Assembly (NCBI GenBank): GCA_938045585.1
Contig: CALIAU010000015.1
Span: 1-64,000 of the forward strand
Source of the DNA: an uncultured Saprospiraceae bacterium
Lineage (GTDB): Bacteria > Bacteroidota > Bacteroidia > Chitinophagales > Saprospiraceae
Direction of reading: 5' to 3'
Length of the DNA: 64,000 nucleotides
The stretch's first letter is position 1. Every line of letters begins with the position of its first letter. Shown here piece after piece: positions 50,587-58,877 of this stretch. The notes under the pieces were generated by a model. That model worked only from the letters and a program-made list of their open reading frames with translations. It ran no database searches and was not told where the DNA came from. The position numbers were made by a program, and so were the translations under genes.

Positions 50587-51387
50587 ATGTCACGCGTAAC
50601 ACTAGAAAAAAAGAATCACATTGCTATCGTCACATTTAATCGACCAGAAAAATTGAATGCCCTAGACGATGATCAGATTAAAGCAATTCTAGAAATAGGC
50701 GATACACTTAAACAAGACAAATCTATTCGCGCTGTTGTCTTGACTGGAGCAGGGAAAGCATTTTGTGCTGGATTAGATGTACAAGCGCAGTTTAGTGCAA
50801 TAGGAACAGTTGCTGTAGAAAATGTGATTCATCGAACAGACGGTATTTTGAATGATTGGCAAAAATTAGTATGGCAATGGCACGCACTTCCCGTTCCAGT
50901 AATTGCAGCTGTACATGGCTATGCATTTGGAGGCGGACTGCAGATCATGATGGGCTGTGATATTCGGATAGTTGCTCCAGAGACAAAGCTGGCAATTCTC
51001 GAAACCAAATGGGGTATCGTTCCTGATATGGCAGGAACCCAATTGTTCCGACATTCAGTGCGCGCTGATATAATAAAACTGCTTACCTATACACACAGAA
51101 CATTTTCAGGAAAGGAGGCTTTGGAATATGGCTTTGCTACTCAGTTATCAGAAACGCCACTAGAATCTGCAATTGCACTAGCAGAAGAAATTGCTTCCAA
51201 AAGTCCAGATGCCATAGTGCAGTCTAAAAAGATCTTAAACGCTGCTCCTTATGTGGATGCTGAAGAAGGCCTTATGCAGGAGTCTGTTGCACAAAGCAAA
51301 CTTCTGAAAAGTAAAAATCAGATGGAAGCCGTAATGGCAGGAATTCAAAAACGTTCTGGCAACTTTGATGATTATAGCATACTCTAG
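50587..51387 (+). CDS. Enoyl-CoA hydratase/isomerase (crotonase family)
   Basis: The 266-residue protein has the crotonase fold: VTFNRPEKLNALDDDQI near the N-terminus, GAGKAFCAGLDVQAQF (first oxyanion-hole strand), and VHGYAFGGGLQIMMGCDIRI with the second oxyanion Gly. The usual catalytic Glu positions are partly replaced (e.g. LETKWGIVPDMAGTQ), so hydratase, isomerase or another crotonase reaction are all possible. It is the first gene of a tight set with an ACAD11-type kinase (three bases later) and an acyl-CoA dehydrogenase. Confidence 0.88.
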   Translation: MSRVTLEKKNHIAIVTFNRPEKLNALDDDQIKAILEIGDTLKQDKSIRAVVLTGAGKAFCAGLDVQAQFSAIGTVAVENVIHRTDGILNDWQKLVWQWHALPVPVIAAVHGYAFGGGLQIMMGCDIRIVAPETKLAILETKWGIVPDMAGTQLFRHSVRADIIKLLTYTHRTFSGKEALEYGFATQLSETPLESAIALAEEIASKSPDAIVQSKKILNAAPYVDAEEGLMQESVAQSKLLKSKNQMEAVMAGIQKRSGNFDDYSIL

Positions 51388-51390
51388 TAA

Positions 51391-52428
51391 ATGGATAAAG
51401 CACAAGCAGTACGTAAGGGGGAAGAGCTAGATTGGGTTCAACTTGAAAAATACATGAAAACTATTTTCCCTAATCTAATTGGGGAGATGCACACAACACA
51501 ATTCCATGGCGGACATGCGAATCTAACCTATCTTGTTTCTTTTGATAATCGTGCACTCATAGTACGCAGACCTCCCTTTGGGAAAATTGCACCGGGTGCA
51601 CATGATATGAAAAGAGAATATCGAGTCTTGTCCCAATTGTACAAACTTTACCCCAGAGCTCCTAGAGCCTTTCACCTTTGTGAAGATGAATCTATTATTG
51701 GTGCTCCGTTTGTAGTGATTGAACGGAGAACTGGGGTAGTGGTAAGAACCAAGGTCTTAGCATGCTTTACAAGTTTTGAACAAATTGAGATGCGACTAGT
51801 GGACGCGATGATACGTGCTATGGCCGAGCTGCATTTAGTAGATATTGAAGAGGCTGGATTAAATCAGTTAGGTAGACCAGAAGGCTTTGTCGAACGACAG
51901 TTAGTTGGCTGGGCTAAGCGATGGGACCTTTCAAAGTTAGAGGACGATGACAATATGAGCATTGTTATAAAACAATTGCAGTCTAATATTCCCATGGCAC
52001 AAAGAGCTTCCATTATTCACAATGACATTAAATTAGACAACTGCCAATTTCAAGCGGATAATCCAGATAAAGTGAGTTCTATCTTTGACTGGGACATGTG
52101 TACTCTTGGAGATCCTCTTATTGATCTAGGTACCTGCTTAAGTTATTATCCAAATGAGCATAATAAGAAATTTAAGTCACTTCCGATTCAGCTACATGGT
52201 AATTTTCCACCTAAGACTTTTTTATTAGCAAAGTATCAAGAATACACCGGCCTATCCATCGAAAATATTGCCTGGTATGAAGCCTTTGCCTGTATGAAGG
52301 GAGTCGTGGTAGCCCAGCAGCTATATAGTCGATATAAAAAAGGAGCATCTACTGATCCACGTATGGCTGCCTTTGGTCAAGCGGCAAAAGATTTGGCCAT
52401 TGTAGCGCGGGAAGTGCTAGAAGCATAA
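51391..52428 (+). CDS. ACAD10/11-type phosphotransferase (APH-like kinase)
   Basis: The 345-residue protein has the aminoglycoside-phosphotransferase/kinase fold. Landmarks are FHGGHANLTYLVSFDNRALIVRRPP (ATP-binding lobe), the catalytic loop SIIHNDIKLDNCQF with Asp and Asn, and the metal loop VSSIFDWDMCTLGDPLIDLG. This subfamily is the kinase half of ACAD10/ACAD11 and of bacterial LvaA, which phosphorylates the hydroxyl of 4-hydroxyacyl-CoA. It lies between a crotonase and an acyl-CoA dehydrogenase, exactly the partners expected. The assignment to hydroxyacyl-CoA is by family and context. Confidence 0.88.
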   Translation: MDKAQAVRKGEELDWVQLEKYMKTIFPNLIGEMHTTQFHGGHANLTYLVSFDNRALIVRRPPFGKIAPGAHDMKREYRVLSQLYKLYPRAPRAFHLCEDESIIGAPFVVIERRTGVVVRTKVLACFTSFEQIEMRLVDAMIRAMAELHLVDIEEAGLNQLGRPEGFVERQLVGWAKRWDLSKLEDDDNMSIVIKQLQSNIPMAQRASIIHNDIKLDNCQFQADNPDKVSSIFDWDMCTLGDPLIDLGTCLSYYPNEHNKKFKSLPIQLHGNFPPKTFLLAKYQEYTGLSIENIAWYEAFACMKGVVVAQQLYSRYKKGASTDPRMAAFGQAAKDLAIVAREVLEA

Positions 52429-52456
52429 ATTGATTAACAGAATAAAAACAGTTTAA

Positions 52457-53698
52457 GTGAATTTCGAATTATCAGACAAGGCTAAGAAGTATAAAGAGGA
52501 ACTGATTGCATTTATGGATACACATATTTATCCTATAGAACATGAGGTGGAATTATATTACGCTAGGAATCCTAAAAAATTACATCCTTCTATTGAGCCA
52601 TTAAAAGAAAAAGCAAGAGAACAAGGGCTGTGGAATTTGTTTCTCCCCTTAGATTATGCAGAACATACAGGTGGACTCACAAACCTAGAGTACGCAGTCT
52701 TAGCAGAAGAAATGGGAAAGATTATGTGGGCATCTGAAATATTTAACTGCAATGCACCTGACACTGGAAACATGGAGGTCTTAGCGAAGTATGGTTCGGA
52801 AAAACAAAAAGAAACATATCTGCTACCTATGTTAGAAGGCAGGATCCGATCTGCTTTTTTGATGACAGAACCTAGCGTTGCGAGTTCCGATGCAAGAAAT
52901 ATTGAGACTTCTATAGTGCGTGATGGAGATTCCTATCTCATTAATGGCCGTAAGTGGTGGTCATCAAATGTGCGACATCCTAATTGTTCCTTCTATATTG
53001 TCATGGGCAAAACGGATACCTCAGCCTCTTCCTATACGCAGCAATCTATGATCATAATTCCAACGAAGACAGAAGGCGTTGAAGTTGTCCGCGATCTTTC
53101 TGCTATGGGCCAGTTTGATTTTCCAAGTGCCCATTGTGAGGTACTCTTACATAACGTACGTGTGCCCGCTGAGAATATAATTTTAGGAGAGGGCAAAGGT
53201 TTTGAAATAGCACAGGGTAGATTAGGTCCTGGAAGAATACATCATGCCATGCGTTCTATCGGTGCTGCACAGCGTGCGTTTGATTATATGTGTAAACGTG
53301 TGAACGAACGAACAGCCTTTGGGAAACCATATCATGAGATGGGCAGTATTCGTGAAAAAACTGCAAAAATATTCTGTGCAATAGAGAAATGTAGAATGCT
53401 TACCTTAAAAACTGCATACATGGTGGATACCTTAGGGGCGAAGGGAGCAAAGGATTATATCGCAGCACTAAAGATATCTGTCATTCCAGAAGCTTCAAGA
53501 ATTATTGACGAATGCATGCAGGTGTTTGGTGGAAAAGGAATGAGTACAGATATACCCTTAGCAGCAATGTATAGTCATTGGCGTGCCATGCGTATTGCAG
53601 ATGGGCCAGAGGAAGTACATGCCTACCAGTTAGGTCGCAACCTGCTAAAAAAAGCAAGAGACAGAAAACAGACGGATATTCGCTATTTTGTTGACTAA
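52457..53698 (+). CDS. Acyl-CoA dehydrogenase family protein, ACAD11-like
   Basis: The 413-residue flavoprotein has the FAD-contact region FLMTEPSVASSDARNIETSI, RKWWSSNVRHPNCSFYIVMGKTD, a C-terminal FGKPYHEMGSIREKTA, the QVFGGKGMSTD motif and the closing RIADGPEEVH. These are features of the large ACAD10/11-type dehydrogenases, which with the kinase turn 4-hydroxyacyl-CoA into a 3-hydroxyacyl-CoA. The start is GTG at 52457. Electrons would pass to the ETF encoded at 54-56 kb. Confidence 0.9.
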   Translation: MNFELSDKAKKYKEELIAFMDTHIYPIEHEVELYYARNPKKLHPSIEPLKEKAREQGLWNLFLPLDYAEHTGGLTNLEYAVLAEEMGKIMWASEIFNCNAPDTGNMEVLAKYGSEKQKETYLLPMLEGRIRSAFLMTEPSVASSDARNIETSIVRDGDSYLINGRKWWSSNVRHPNCSFYIVMGKTDTSASSYTQQSMIIIPTKTEGVEVVRDLSAMGQFDFPSAHCEVLLHNVRVPAENIILGEGKGFEIAQGRLGPGRIHHAMRSIGAAQRAFDYMCKRVNERTAFGKPYHEMGSIREKTAKIFCAIEKCRMLTLKTAYMVDTLGAKGAKDYIAALKISVIPEASRIIDECMQVFGGKGMSTDIPLAAMYSHWRAMRIADGPEEVHAYQLGRNLLKKARDRKQTDIRYFVD

Positions 53699-53766
53699 TG
53701 GAAGAAGATTTATGCCATGTATAAAACTTCGAATTATTACCTTGCATTAGTGTAAAAATTAAAGAT

Positions 53767-54255
53767 ATGAGACTTATATGTTCAATTTGTGTGATCTTAG
53801 TTGTAATGAGCTGTGGGGGAGATAAGAAGAATACGGATGCATCTTCAAGTAAGAAAAACCAAACAGCAAAAAATATCGAACTGAAACCAGGATCTTCGGA
53901 TGAGGCTACTGGCGAATCTCAGACATCAAATGAAGAAAGCAGTGCGTCTACAAGTCCACCTATGACAAAGGAGCAATTATCAAAGGCAAAGGACCTTATC
54001 AAGAAAACTTCAAAAGATAAGGTAAAGGCAGTGAAGGCATCAACGGTCTTTAAAATGCGTTGTTCGTCCTGTCACGGCTTCAATGGTAAGATGATGGTAA
54101 ATGGAGCTAAGGATCTGAGCAAGTCAAAGATATCATTAGAAGAGAGTGTAGCTCAGGTGTATTTCGGAAAAGGCTTGATGACACCTTTTAAGGGGATGAT
54201 GAAGGATGAAGAGATAATTGCAGTTTGCAAATATATCGAAGACGAATTTAGATAG
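53767..54255 (+). CDS. Mono-haem c-type cytochrome lipoprotein
   Basis: The 162-residue protein has a lipobox (VVMSC, Cys at 16), then a ~55-residue Ser/Lys/Glu-rich linker, then a class I cytochrome c domain. Haem attachment is CSSCH (C99, C102, H103) and the likely sixth ligand is the Met in KGLMTPFKGMM (~140). It is tethered outside the inner membrane and probably carries electrons to an oxidase. It follows the acyl-CoA dehydrogenase by 68 bases, but co-regulation is uncertain. Confidence 0.88.
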   Translation: MRLICSICVILVVMSCGGDKKNTDASSSKKNQTAKNIELKPGSSDEATGESQTSNEESSASTSPPMTKEQLSKAKDLIKKTSKDKVKAVKASTVFKMRCSSCHGFNGKMMVNGAKDLSKSKISLEESVAQVYFGKGLMTPFKGMMKDEEIIAVCKYIEDEFR

Positions 54256-54285
54256 TCTTTAACGGCAGTTTATACATTTAAATAG

Positions 54286-54324
54286 AAAAAGTCCAATCAA
54301 TGCATTTCACTAATTGGACTTTTT
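54286..54324. terminator. Bidirectional terminator, cytochrome c and etfA
   Basis: AAAAAGTCCAAT (54286-54297) pairs perfectly with ATTGGACTTTTT (54313-54324). A-runs and T-runs at the stem ends serve both convergent transcripts. Confidence 0.88.
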
Positions 54325-54345
54325 ATACTTCTAAGACTCTGGTTT

Positions 54346-55305
54346 CTACGACATAGTCTTCTTAATAGCTTCTGTTAACTTTGGTACTACATCAAACAAA
54401 TCTGCACATACTCCATAATCTGCTGCCTTAAAGAAAGGAGCCTCGGGATCTTTATTGATAACAACAATACACTTACTACTGTTAACGCCAGCTAAATGCT
54501 GAATCGCACCTGAGATTCCTGCTGCTATATACAAATTAGGTCTGATTGCCACACCCGTTTGTCCTACATGCTCATGGTGTGGTCTCCAACCCACATCTGC
54601 TACTGGTCTTGAGCAGGCAGTGGTTGCTCCTATCGTATTTGCTAGGTCTTCAATTATTCCCCAGTTCTCTGGACCCTTCATTCCTCTTCCTGCAGACACA
54701 ACAAGTTCTGCTTCAGGTAGGGGAGCAGGTCCTCCGGTTTGTTCGTCTCTTGATACCACTTGCACGCCAGCAGATCCTACTTCCACATCCATACTTTCAA
54801 TAGGACAATCAGAGCCTGTCTCTTCTGGTTGAATAGTATTTCCAGTAACTGAGATTACTTTTTTTGCTGCAGTCAAAGAGATATTCGAAATCGCTTTTCC
54901 TGAAAAGATTTTCTTTTGAACTTGAAGATTAGCTCCATCAAGGCTAGGAAGACTATTTACACCAGATGCACAATCTGCACCTAGACGAACAGCAACTCTT
55001 CCTGTAAGAGATACTCCTGATGAATTTTGATTAAGTAATACAACTTGTGCACCTAGATTTTCTGCAACAGCCGAAATTGCTTTACTGTAGGTTTGACTAT
55101 CAAAATTAGCAAGTGCATCATTATTCACTTGTATAACTTTTGAAGCACCATACTTTCCTAGCTGCCCAGCATCATCTACATTTCCTAAAACTAATGCAAC
55201 ACACTCTGTGCCCATTAGGTCAGCGGTTTTCTTTCCATAGCTAACAGTTTCTAAAACTGCCTTCTTGAATTTACCGTCTGAATTTTCTGCGTATACTAAT
55301 ACCAT
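54346..55305 (-). CDS. etfA: Electron transfer flavoprotein, alpha subunit
   Basis: EtfA with EtfB accepts electrons from acyl-CoA dehydrogenases and passes them to ETF-quinone oxidoreductase. The 319-residue protein has the C-terminal FAD domain: AELVVSAGRGMKGPENWGII, TIGATTACSRPVADVGW, QTGVAIRPNLYIAAGISGAIQHLAG and the terminal INKDPEAPFFKAADYGVCADLFD. It follows etfB by 11 bases. Confidence 0.95.
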   Translation of the reverse strand: MVLVYAENSDGKFKKAVLETVSYGKKTADLMGTECVALVLGNVDDAGQLGKYGASKVIQVNNDALANFDSQTYSKAISAVAENLGAQVVLLNQNSSGVSLTGRVAVRLGADCASGVNSLPSLDGANLQVQKKIFSGKAISNISLTAAKKVISVTGNTIQPEETGSDCPIESMDVEVGSAGVQVVSRDEQTGGPAPLPEAELVVSAGRGMKGPENWGIIEDLANTIGATTACSRPVADVGWRPHHEHVGQTGVAIRPNLYIAAGISGAIQHLAGVNSSKCIVVINKDPEAPFFKAADYGVCADLFDVVPKLTEAIKKTMS

Positions 55306-55316
55306 TGGTTTCTCTT

Positions 55317-56057
55317 TTATAGCACTTTGGCTTCTTCTTTTAATAATCTTACTAATTCATCCATGTTATCTGGATCTATCATCTTTACACTTGCTTTACC
55401 TGCTGGTAAATCATAGTTGCTTATACTTGTAGATGTATTAGTAATTTCTCCAGATATTACATCAATAGGTTTCCTTTTACTTGACATGATATCGCGCATA
55501 TTTGGTATTCGCTGCTCTGCCATTCCTTTTGCACAAGAAAGAACAAATGGAGTATTGACTTGTACAGTTTCTGTACCACCTTCTATATCACGTTTGATTG
55601 TCGCACTATTGCCCTCTACTTCCATGTGTATACCTAGACCCACATAGGGTAGGTCCATATATTCTGCAAGCATTGCACCCACTTGTGAACCATTGTAATC
55701 GATGGATTCTTTACCACAATAAATAATATCATATCCACCTTCTTTTGCATGATCAGCAATTGCCTTTGCAACTGATAGAGCATTACCTGGTTGCATATCT
55801 ACACGTACTGCATCATCTGCACCAATTGCTAAAGCCTTTCTGATTACTGTATCATTAGAAGCATCTCCAATATTGATAACTGTGATTGTTCCACCTGCCA
55901 CAGCTTTTAGTTCAACAGCACGCACAAGGGCATACCATTCATCATAAGGATTTAAGATATAATTGACTCCTGCTGAATCTAAGGCCTTTCCACCTTCCGC
56001 TAACTTAATGTTAGTTGTGGTATCAGGCGTTTTACTTACACAAACTAATTGTTTCAT
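55317..56057 (-). CDS. etfB: Electron transfer flavoprotein, beta subunit
   Basis: The 246-residue partner of EtfA binds AMP and structures the dimer. Visible features are MKQLVCVSKTPDTTTNI at the start, NPYDEWYALVRAVELK, AIGADDAVRVDM, the ETF-beta signature region VGAMLAEYMDLPYVGLG and the recognition-loop area near PFVLSCAKGMAEQRIPNMRDIMSSK. It is the first gene of the etfBA unit. Confidence 0.95.
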   Translation of the reverse strand: MKQLVCVSKTPDTTTNIKLAEGGKALDSAGVNYILNPYDEWYALVRAVELKAVAGGTITVINIGDASNDTVIRKALAIGADDAVRVDMQPGNALSVAKAIADHAKEGGYDIIYCGKESIDYNGSQVGAMLAEYMDLPYVGLGIHMEVEGNSATIKRDIEGGTETVQVNTPFVLSCAKGMAEQRIPNMRDIMSSKRKPIDVISGEITNTSTSISNYDLPAGKASVKMIDPDNMDELVRLLKEEAKVL

Positions 56058-56076
56058 TTACTTTAATTATTGGATG

Positions 56077-56084
56077 CAAAAGTA
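56077..56084 (-). promoter_or_regulatory. -7 box of etfBA
   Basis: The minus strand reads TACTTTTG, matching TAnnTTTG, 19 bases upstream of the etfB start. Confidence 0.5.
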
Positions 56085-56206
56085 AGGAAATAATTTGTCT
56101 AAAAACATATGAATATGGACACAAACCAAAGACAACATTACTTGCTGTTAGTAAAAAGACAAAATGTAAAATTTATAATATGTCTTTTCTGTCAATACCG
56201 AATTTA

Positions 56207-58291
56207 CTATGGTCGCTGGATTTTGAAATATAAACCTAGGTAGTAGTTTATCCCAGGAGCGGGCTCATAGTACCTTCCACCGAATGCATTTATGCGTACA
56301 TTATCAAAGTAAGCTTGATTAAACAGATTATTAATACCTCCAAAGATTCCAAAGCGTCTATTTTGGACCATCAGACTTTTATCAAAACGAAGGTCTGTTC
56401 GCTGATACGAATCTATCAGGACGGAATTGGAATCGTCCGCAAACAATTGTCCATTCAGTTGGTGTATAAGATTTAGTTTGGTTTGAAATGGAAGTGTATA
56501 TGAAATATTTAGATTAAATTGGTGCATGGGTAATCCAGGCAATTGATTACCATTAAAATCTAAGCCGTTAACAATGAATTCTGCAAACTGGAATTGAGAA
56601 AAACTATAGTTTGCCTGAATGACATAATTATCTCCTTTTTGAAATTGAGTATCTAATTCAAATCCGATGCGCTGTGTCCTTCCTGCGTTCCTGAAAAAAT
56701 CACGCCCAGGAAAATCCTCTAATTCAAAGGCTACAATTTCATTGCTACTATTAATATAAAATAGGGAAGATGAGAAAGAAAATTGCTCACGTGTCCAACG
56801 GAATCCTAGTTCATAATTAGTAGAACGGATAGGGTCGAGATCTTGGTTAAATCCACCTCCCATTGGATTTGCTGAAAGTTCACTCAGCGTAGGTGTCTCA
56901 AAACTAGAAGAAAGCCTAACAAAAGGGTAGTAGTCCTTCCATTTACTAAGCCCTAATCCCAATCCATAATTGATCGCCTGATAATCGATATTGCCACTGT
57001 CATCCCTATCTTCTAAGAAATCATCTGCAACAGATAATTGATTGAAATCATAACGAAGATCAAAATGAACATCGAGTTCATTGTCTAATTTAAAATGATC
57101 TACAAGAAAAATAGCATAGTTATTAAATGATTCGGTTTGCTCCAGTGTTTTTTCGCCTGCCTCGCCATCTTGGTTTACAAATCTTAATCGCTTATCTGAT
57201 TGGAATTGGAGATCATATCCCAATAATAATTTGTTGTGCATTTTTTCTTGGTCATTATAGAAACTGAGATGACTGCTGTTGCCAAAAAAGTCTCTGTTTA
57301 AATCTATGACTCCACCATTTGCAAAGGGGAGTCGACCATCAAATGCTCTCTTGTGATAATATACTTTAGACTCGAATTTTTTGCTATCACTAACATAGGA
57401 TAAAGATGCAAAGCTTTTAAAATGCTGAATAGCTTCTCCTGCATTAAAATTGACATTGTTAGTACGAGCACTTCTCCTATCTTCTTGAACGCTATCAAGA
57501 TTTATTCCACCGGGGTCTTCTGCATATGGACTGTTTAAATAATTTGCAGAGAAACGAATTTTAAAAACGGGACTAAGGCGATATTGATATCTCAGAGAAA
57601 ACAAATCAGATCTACTACGTGCATGCATTCTATATCCATCCGTGCTAAATAAATTCCCACTCAATATGAGAGAAGACTTTTGATCCCTAATGCCTATTTG
57701 AATATTTTGTTTGAACATGCCATACTGACCAATCAGAGTACGTGACTGGATAAAATTTTTATCTACATCAAAATTGGAACTTAGTTGTATGACTCCTCCA
57801 GAAGCGTTTCCATAAAGTCCCGAACTAGGACCTTTTATTATTTCAATGGTATTGATATTATCCAATTCTAAGTTGTCAATCTGCCCCTGTCCATCCGGTG
57901 TTGTTTCTGGAACCCCATCTACGATTAATTTTATACCCCGAATTCCAAATGATGCACGTGCACCAAAACCCCGAATGGAAATACGTAAGTCCTGTGCATG
58001 ATTTAATTCATTTAGATTAAACACGCCCGACTGGGTTTGTAAGAATTCCTGGATAGAGTTTTTTGCAAAGAATTGTTTCTGATCAATTTCTTTCACCACA
58101 GATAATGAAAGAGGAGTAAATTCTAGAATCGTTGGTATCTGTGTTGCCTGAATTTGTATGTTCTCTAATGCGATGGTATCCAGTTTCTCTTGACCATCCA
58201 AGCTAATGCCAAAGAGCAACAATACAGAGAGTGTTATGCATCTTGCATTCCTTTTACCACTACGCATTATTCTGTACAATTCCATTCTCAA
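56207..58291 (-). CDS. TonB-dependent outer-membrane receptor
   Basis: The 694-residue protein has a signal peptide (ITLSVLLLFGISLDGQ; ATG codons at 58291, 58285 and 58267 could each be the start). Its plug is at ~45-165 (IQEFLQTQSGVFNLNELN, RISIRGFGARASFGIRGIKLIVDGVP, IEIIKGPSSGLYGNASGGVIQLSSN) and a 22-strand-type barrel follows, with YLGLYFKIQRP at the end. It lacks STN and carboxypeptidase-like domains, so it is a plain transporter, similar to siderophore or metal-complex receptors. The substrate is unknown. It is divergent from the molybdenum hydroxylase genes. Confidence 0.9.
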   Translation of the reverse strand: MRMELYRIMRSGKRNARCITLSVLLLFGISLDGQEKLDTIALENIQIQATQIPTILEFTPLSLSVVKEIDQKQFFAKNSIQEFLQTQSGVFNLNELNHAQDLRISIRGFGARASFGIRGIKLIVDGVPETTPDGQGQIDNLELDNINTIEIIKGPSSGLYGNASGGVIQLSSNFDVDKNFIQSRTLIGQYGMFKQNIQIGIRDQKSSLILSGNLFSTDGYRMHARSRSDLFSLRYQYRLSPVFKIRFSANYLNSPYAEDPGGINLDSVQEDRRSARTNNVNFNAGEAIQHFKSFASLSYVSDSKKFESKVYYHKRAFDGRLPFANGGVIDLNRDFFGNSSHLSFYNDQEKMHNKLLLGYDLQFQSDKRLRFVNQDGEAGEKTLEQTESFNNYAIFLVDHFKLDNELDVHFDLRYDFNQLSVADDFLEDRDDSGNIDYQAINYGLGLGLSKWKDYYPFVRLSSSFETPTLSELSANPMGGGFNQDLDPIRSTNYELGFRWTREQFSFSSSLFYINSSNEIVAFELEDFPGRDFFRNAGRTQRIGFELDTQFQKGDNYVIQANYSFSQFQFAEFIVNGLDFNGNQLPGLPMHQFNLNISYTLPFQTKLNLIHQLNGQLFADDSNSVLIDSYQRTDLRFDKSLMVQNRRFGIFGGINNLFNQAYFDNVRINAFGGRYYEPAPGINYYLGLYFKIQRP

Positions 58292-58391
58292 ACTCTAATA
58301 TTCATTGTTTGATGCAAACTAGTAAACTTTTTCAGATTCAATTCTTGACTTGCTTAACTTATTCATATTTTGCATAAAACATATAATAGAT

Positions 58392-58871
58392 ATGAAGCTC
58401 AAGATTAATGGAGAAATAGTGGATGTAGAAGTGGAGGAAAGTATGCCCTTACTATGGGTTCTTAGAGATGAATTGCATATGACGGGCACAAAGTATGGCT
58501 GTGGTATAGCACAGTGCGGGGCCTGCTCAGTAATCGTAGATGGTACAGTTATGCGGTCTTGTTCATTACCCGTAGGCTCTTTAGAGAATATGGATATTCA
58601 AACTATAGAGTCATCGGATGCTGCTGGAACATTGAGCGTATTGCAGGAAGCATGGATAGAAAAACAAGTTCCCCAATGTGGCTATTGTCAGTCTGGAATG
58701 CTCATGGCTGCTACACAATTATTAAAAGATATTCCAGCGCCACGCGATGAAGATATCAACGCCGCTATGACAAACATTTGCAGGTGTGGCACCTATAATA
58801 GAATTCGTGCTGCCATTTATCTGGCAGCAGAGCGATTAGCTCAGGCAGGTAAGGCAGTAACAATTAAATAA
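58392..58871 (+). CDS. Molybdenum hydroxylase, 2Fe-2S subunit (IorA-like)
   Basis: This 159-residue subunit carries two [2Fe-2S] clusters that relay electrons from the molybdenum site. The ferredoxin-type cluster is held by C37, C42, C45 and C57 (YGCGIAQCGACSV, then SCSLP). The second uses CGYCQSG and ICRCGTYNRIR. I start at the ATG at 58392, giving the standard MKLKINGEIVDVEVEE. It matches the small subunit of isoquinoline-1-oxidoreductase-type enzymes. The large subunit follows after six bases. Confidence 0.93.
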   Translation: MKLKINGEIVDVEVEESMPLLWVLRDELHMTGTKYGCGIAQCGACSVIVDGTVMRSCSLPVGSLENMDIQTIESSDAAGTLSVLQEAWIEKQVPQCGYCQSGMLMAATQLLKDIPAPRDEDINAAMTNICRCGTYNRIRAAIYLAAERLAQAGKAVTIK

Positions 58872-58877
58872 GGAGAA

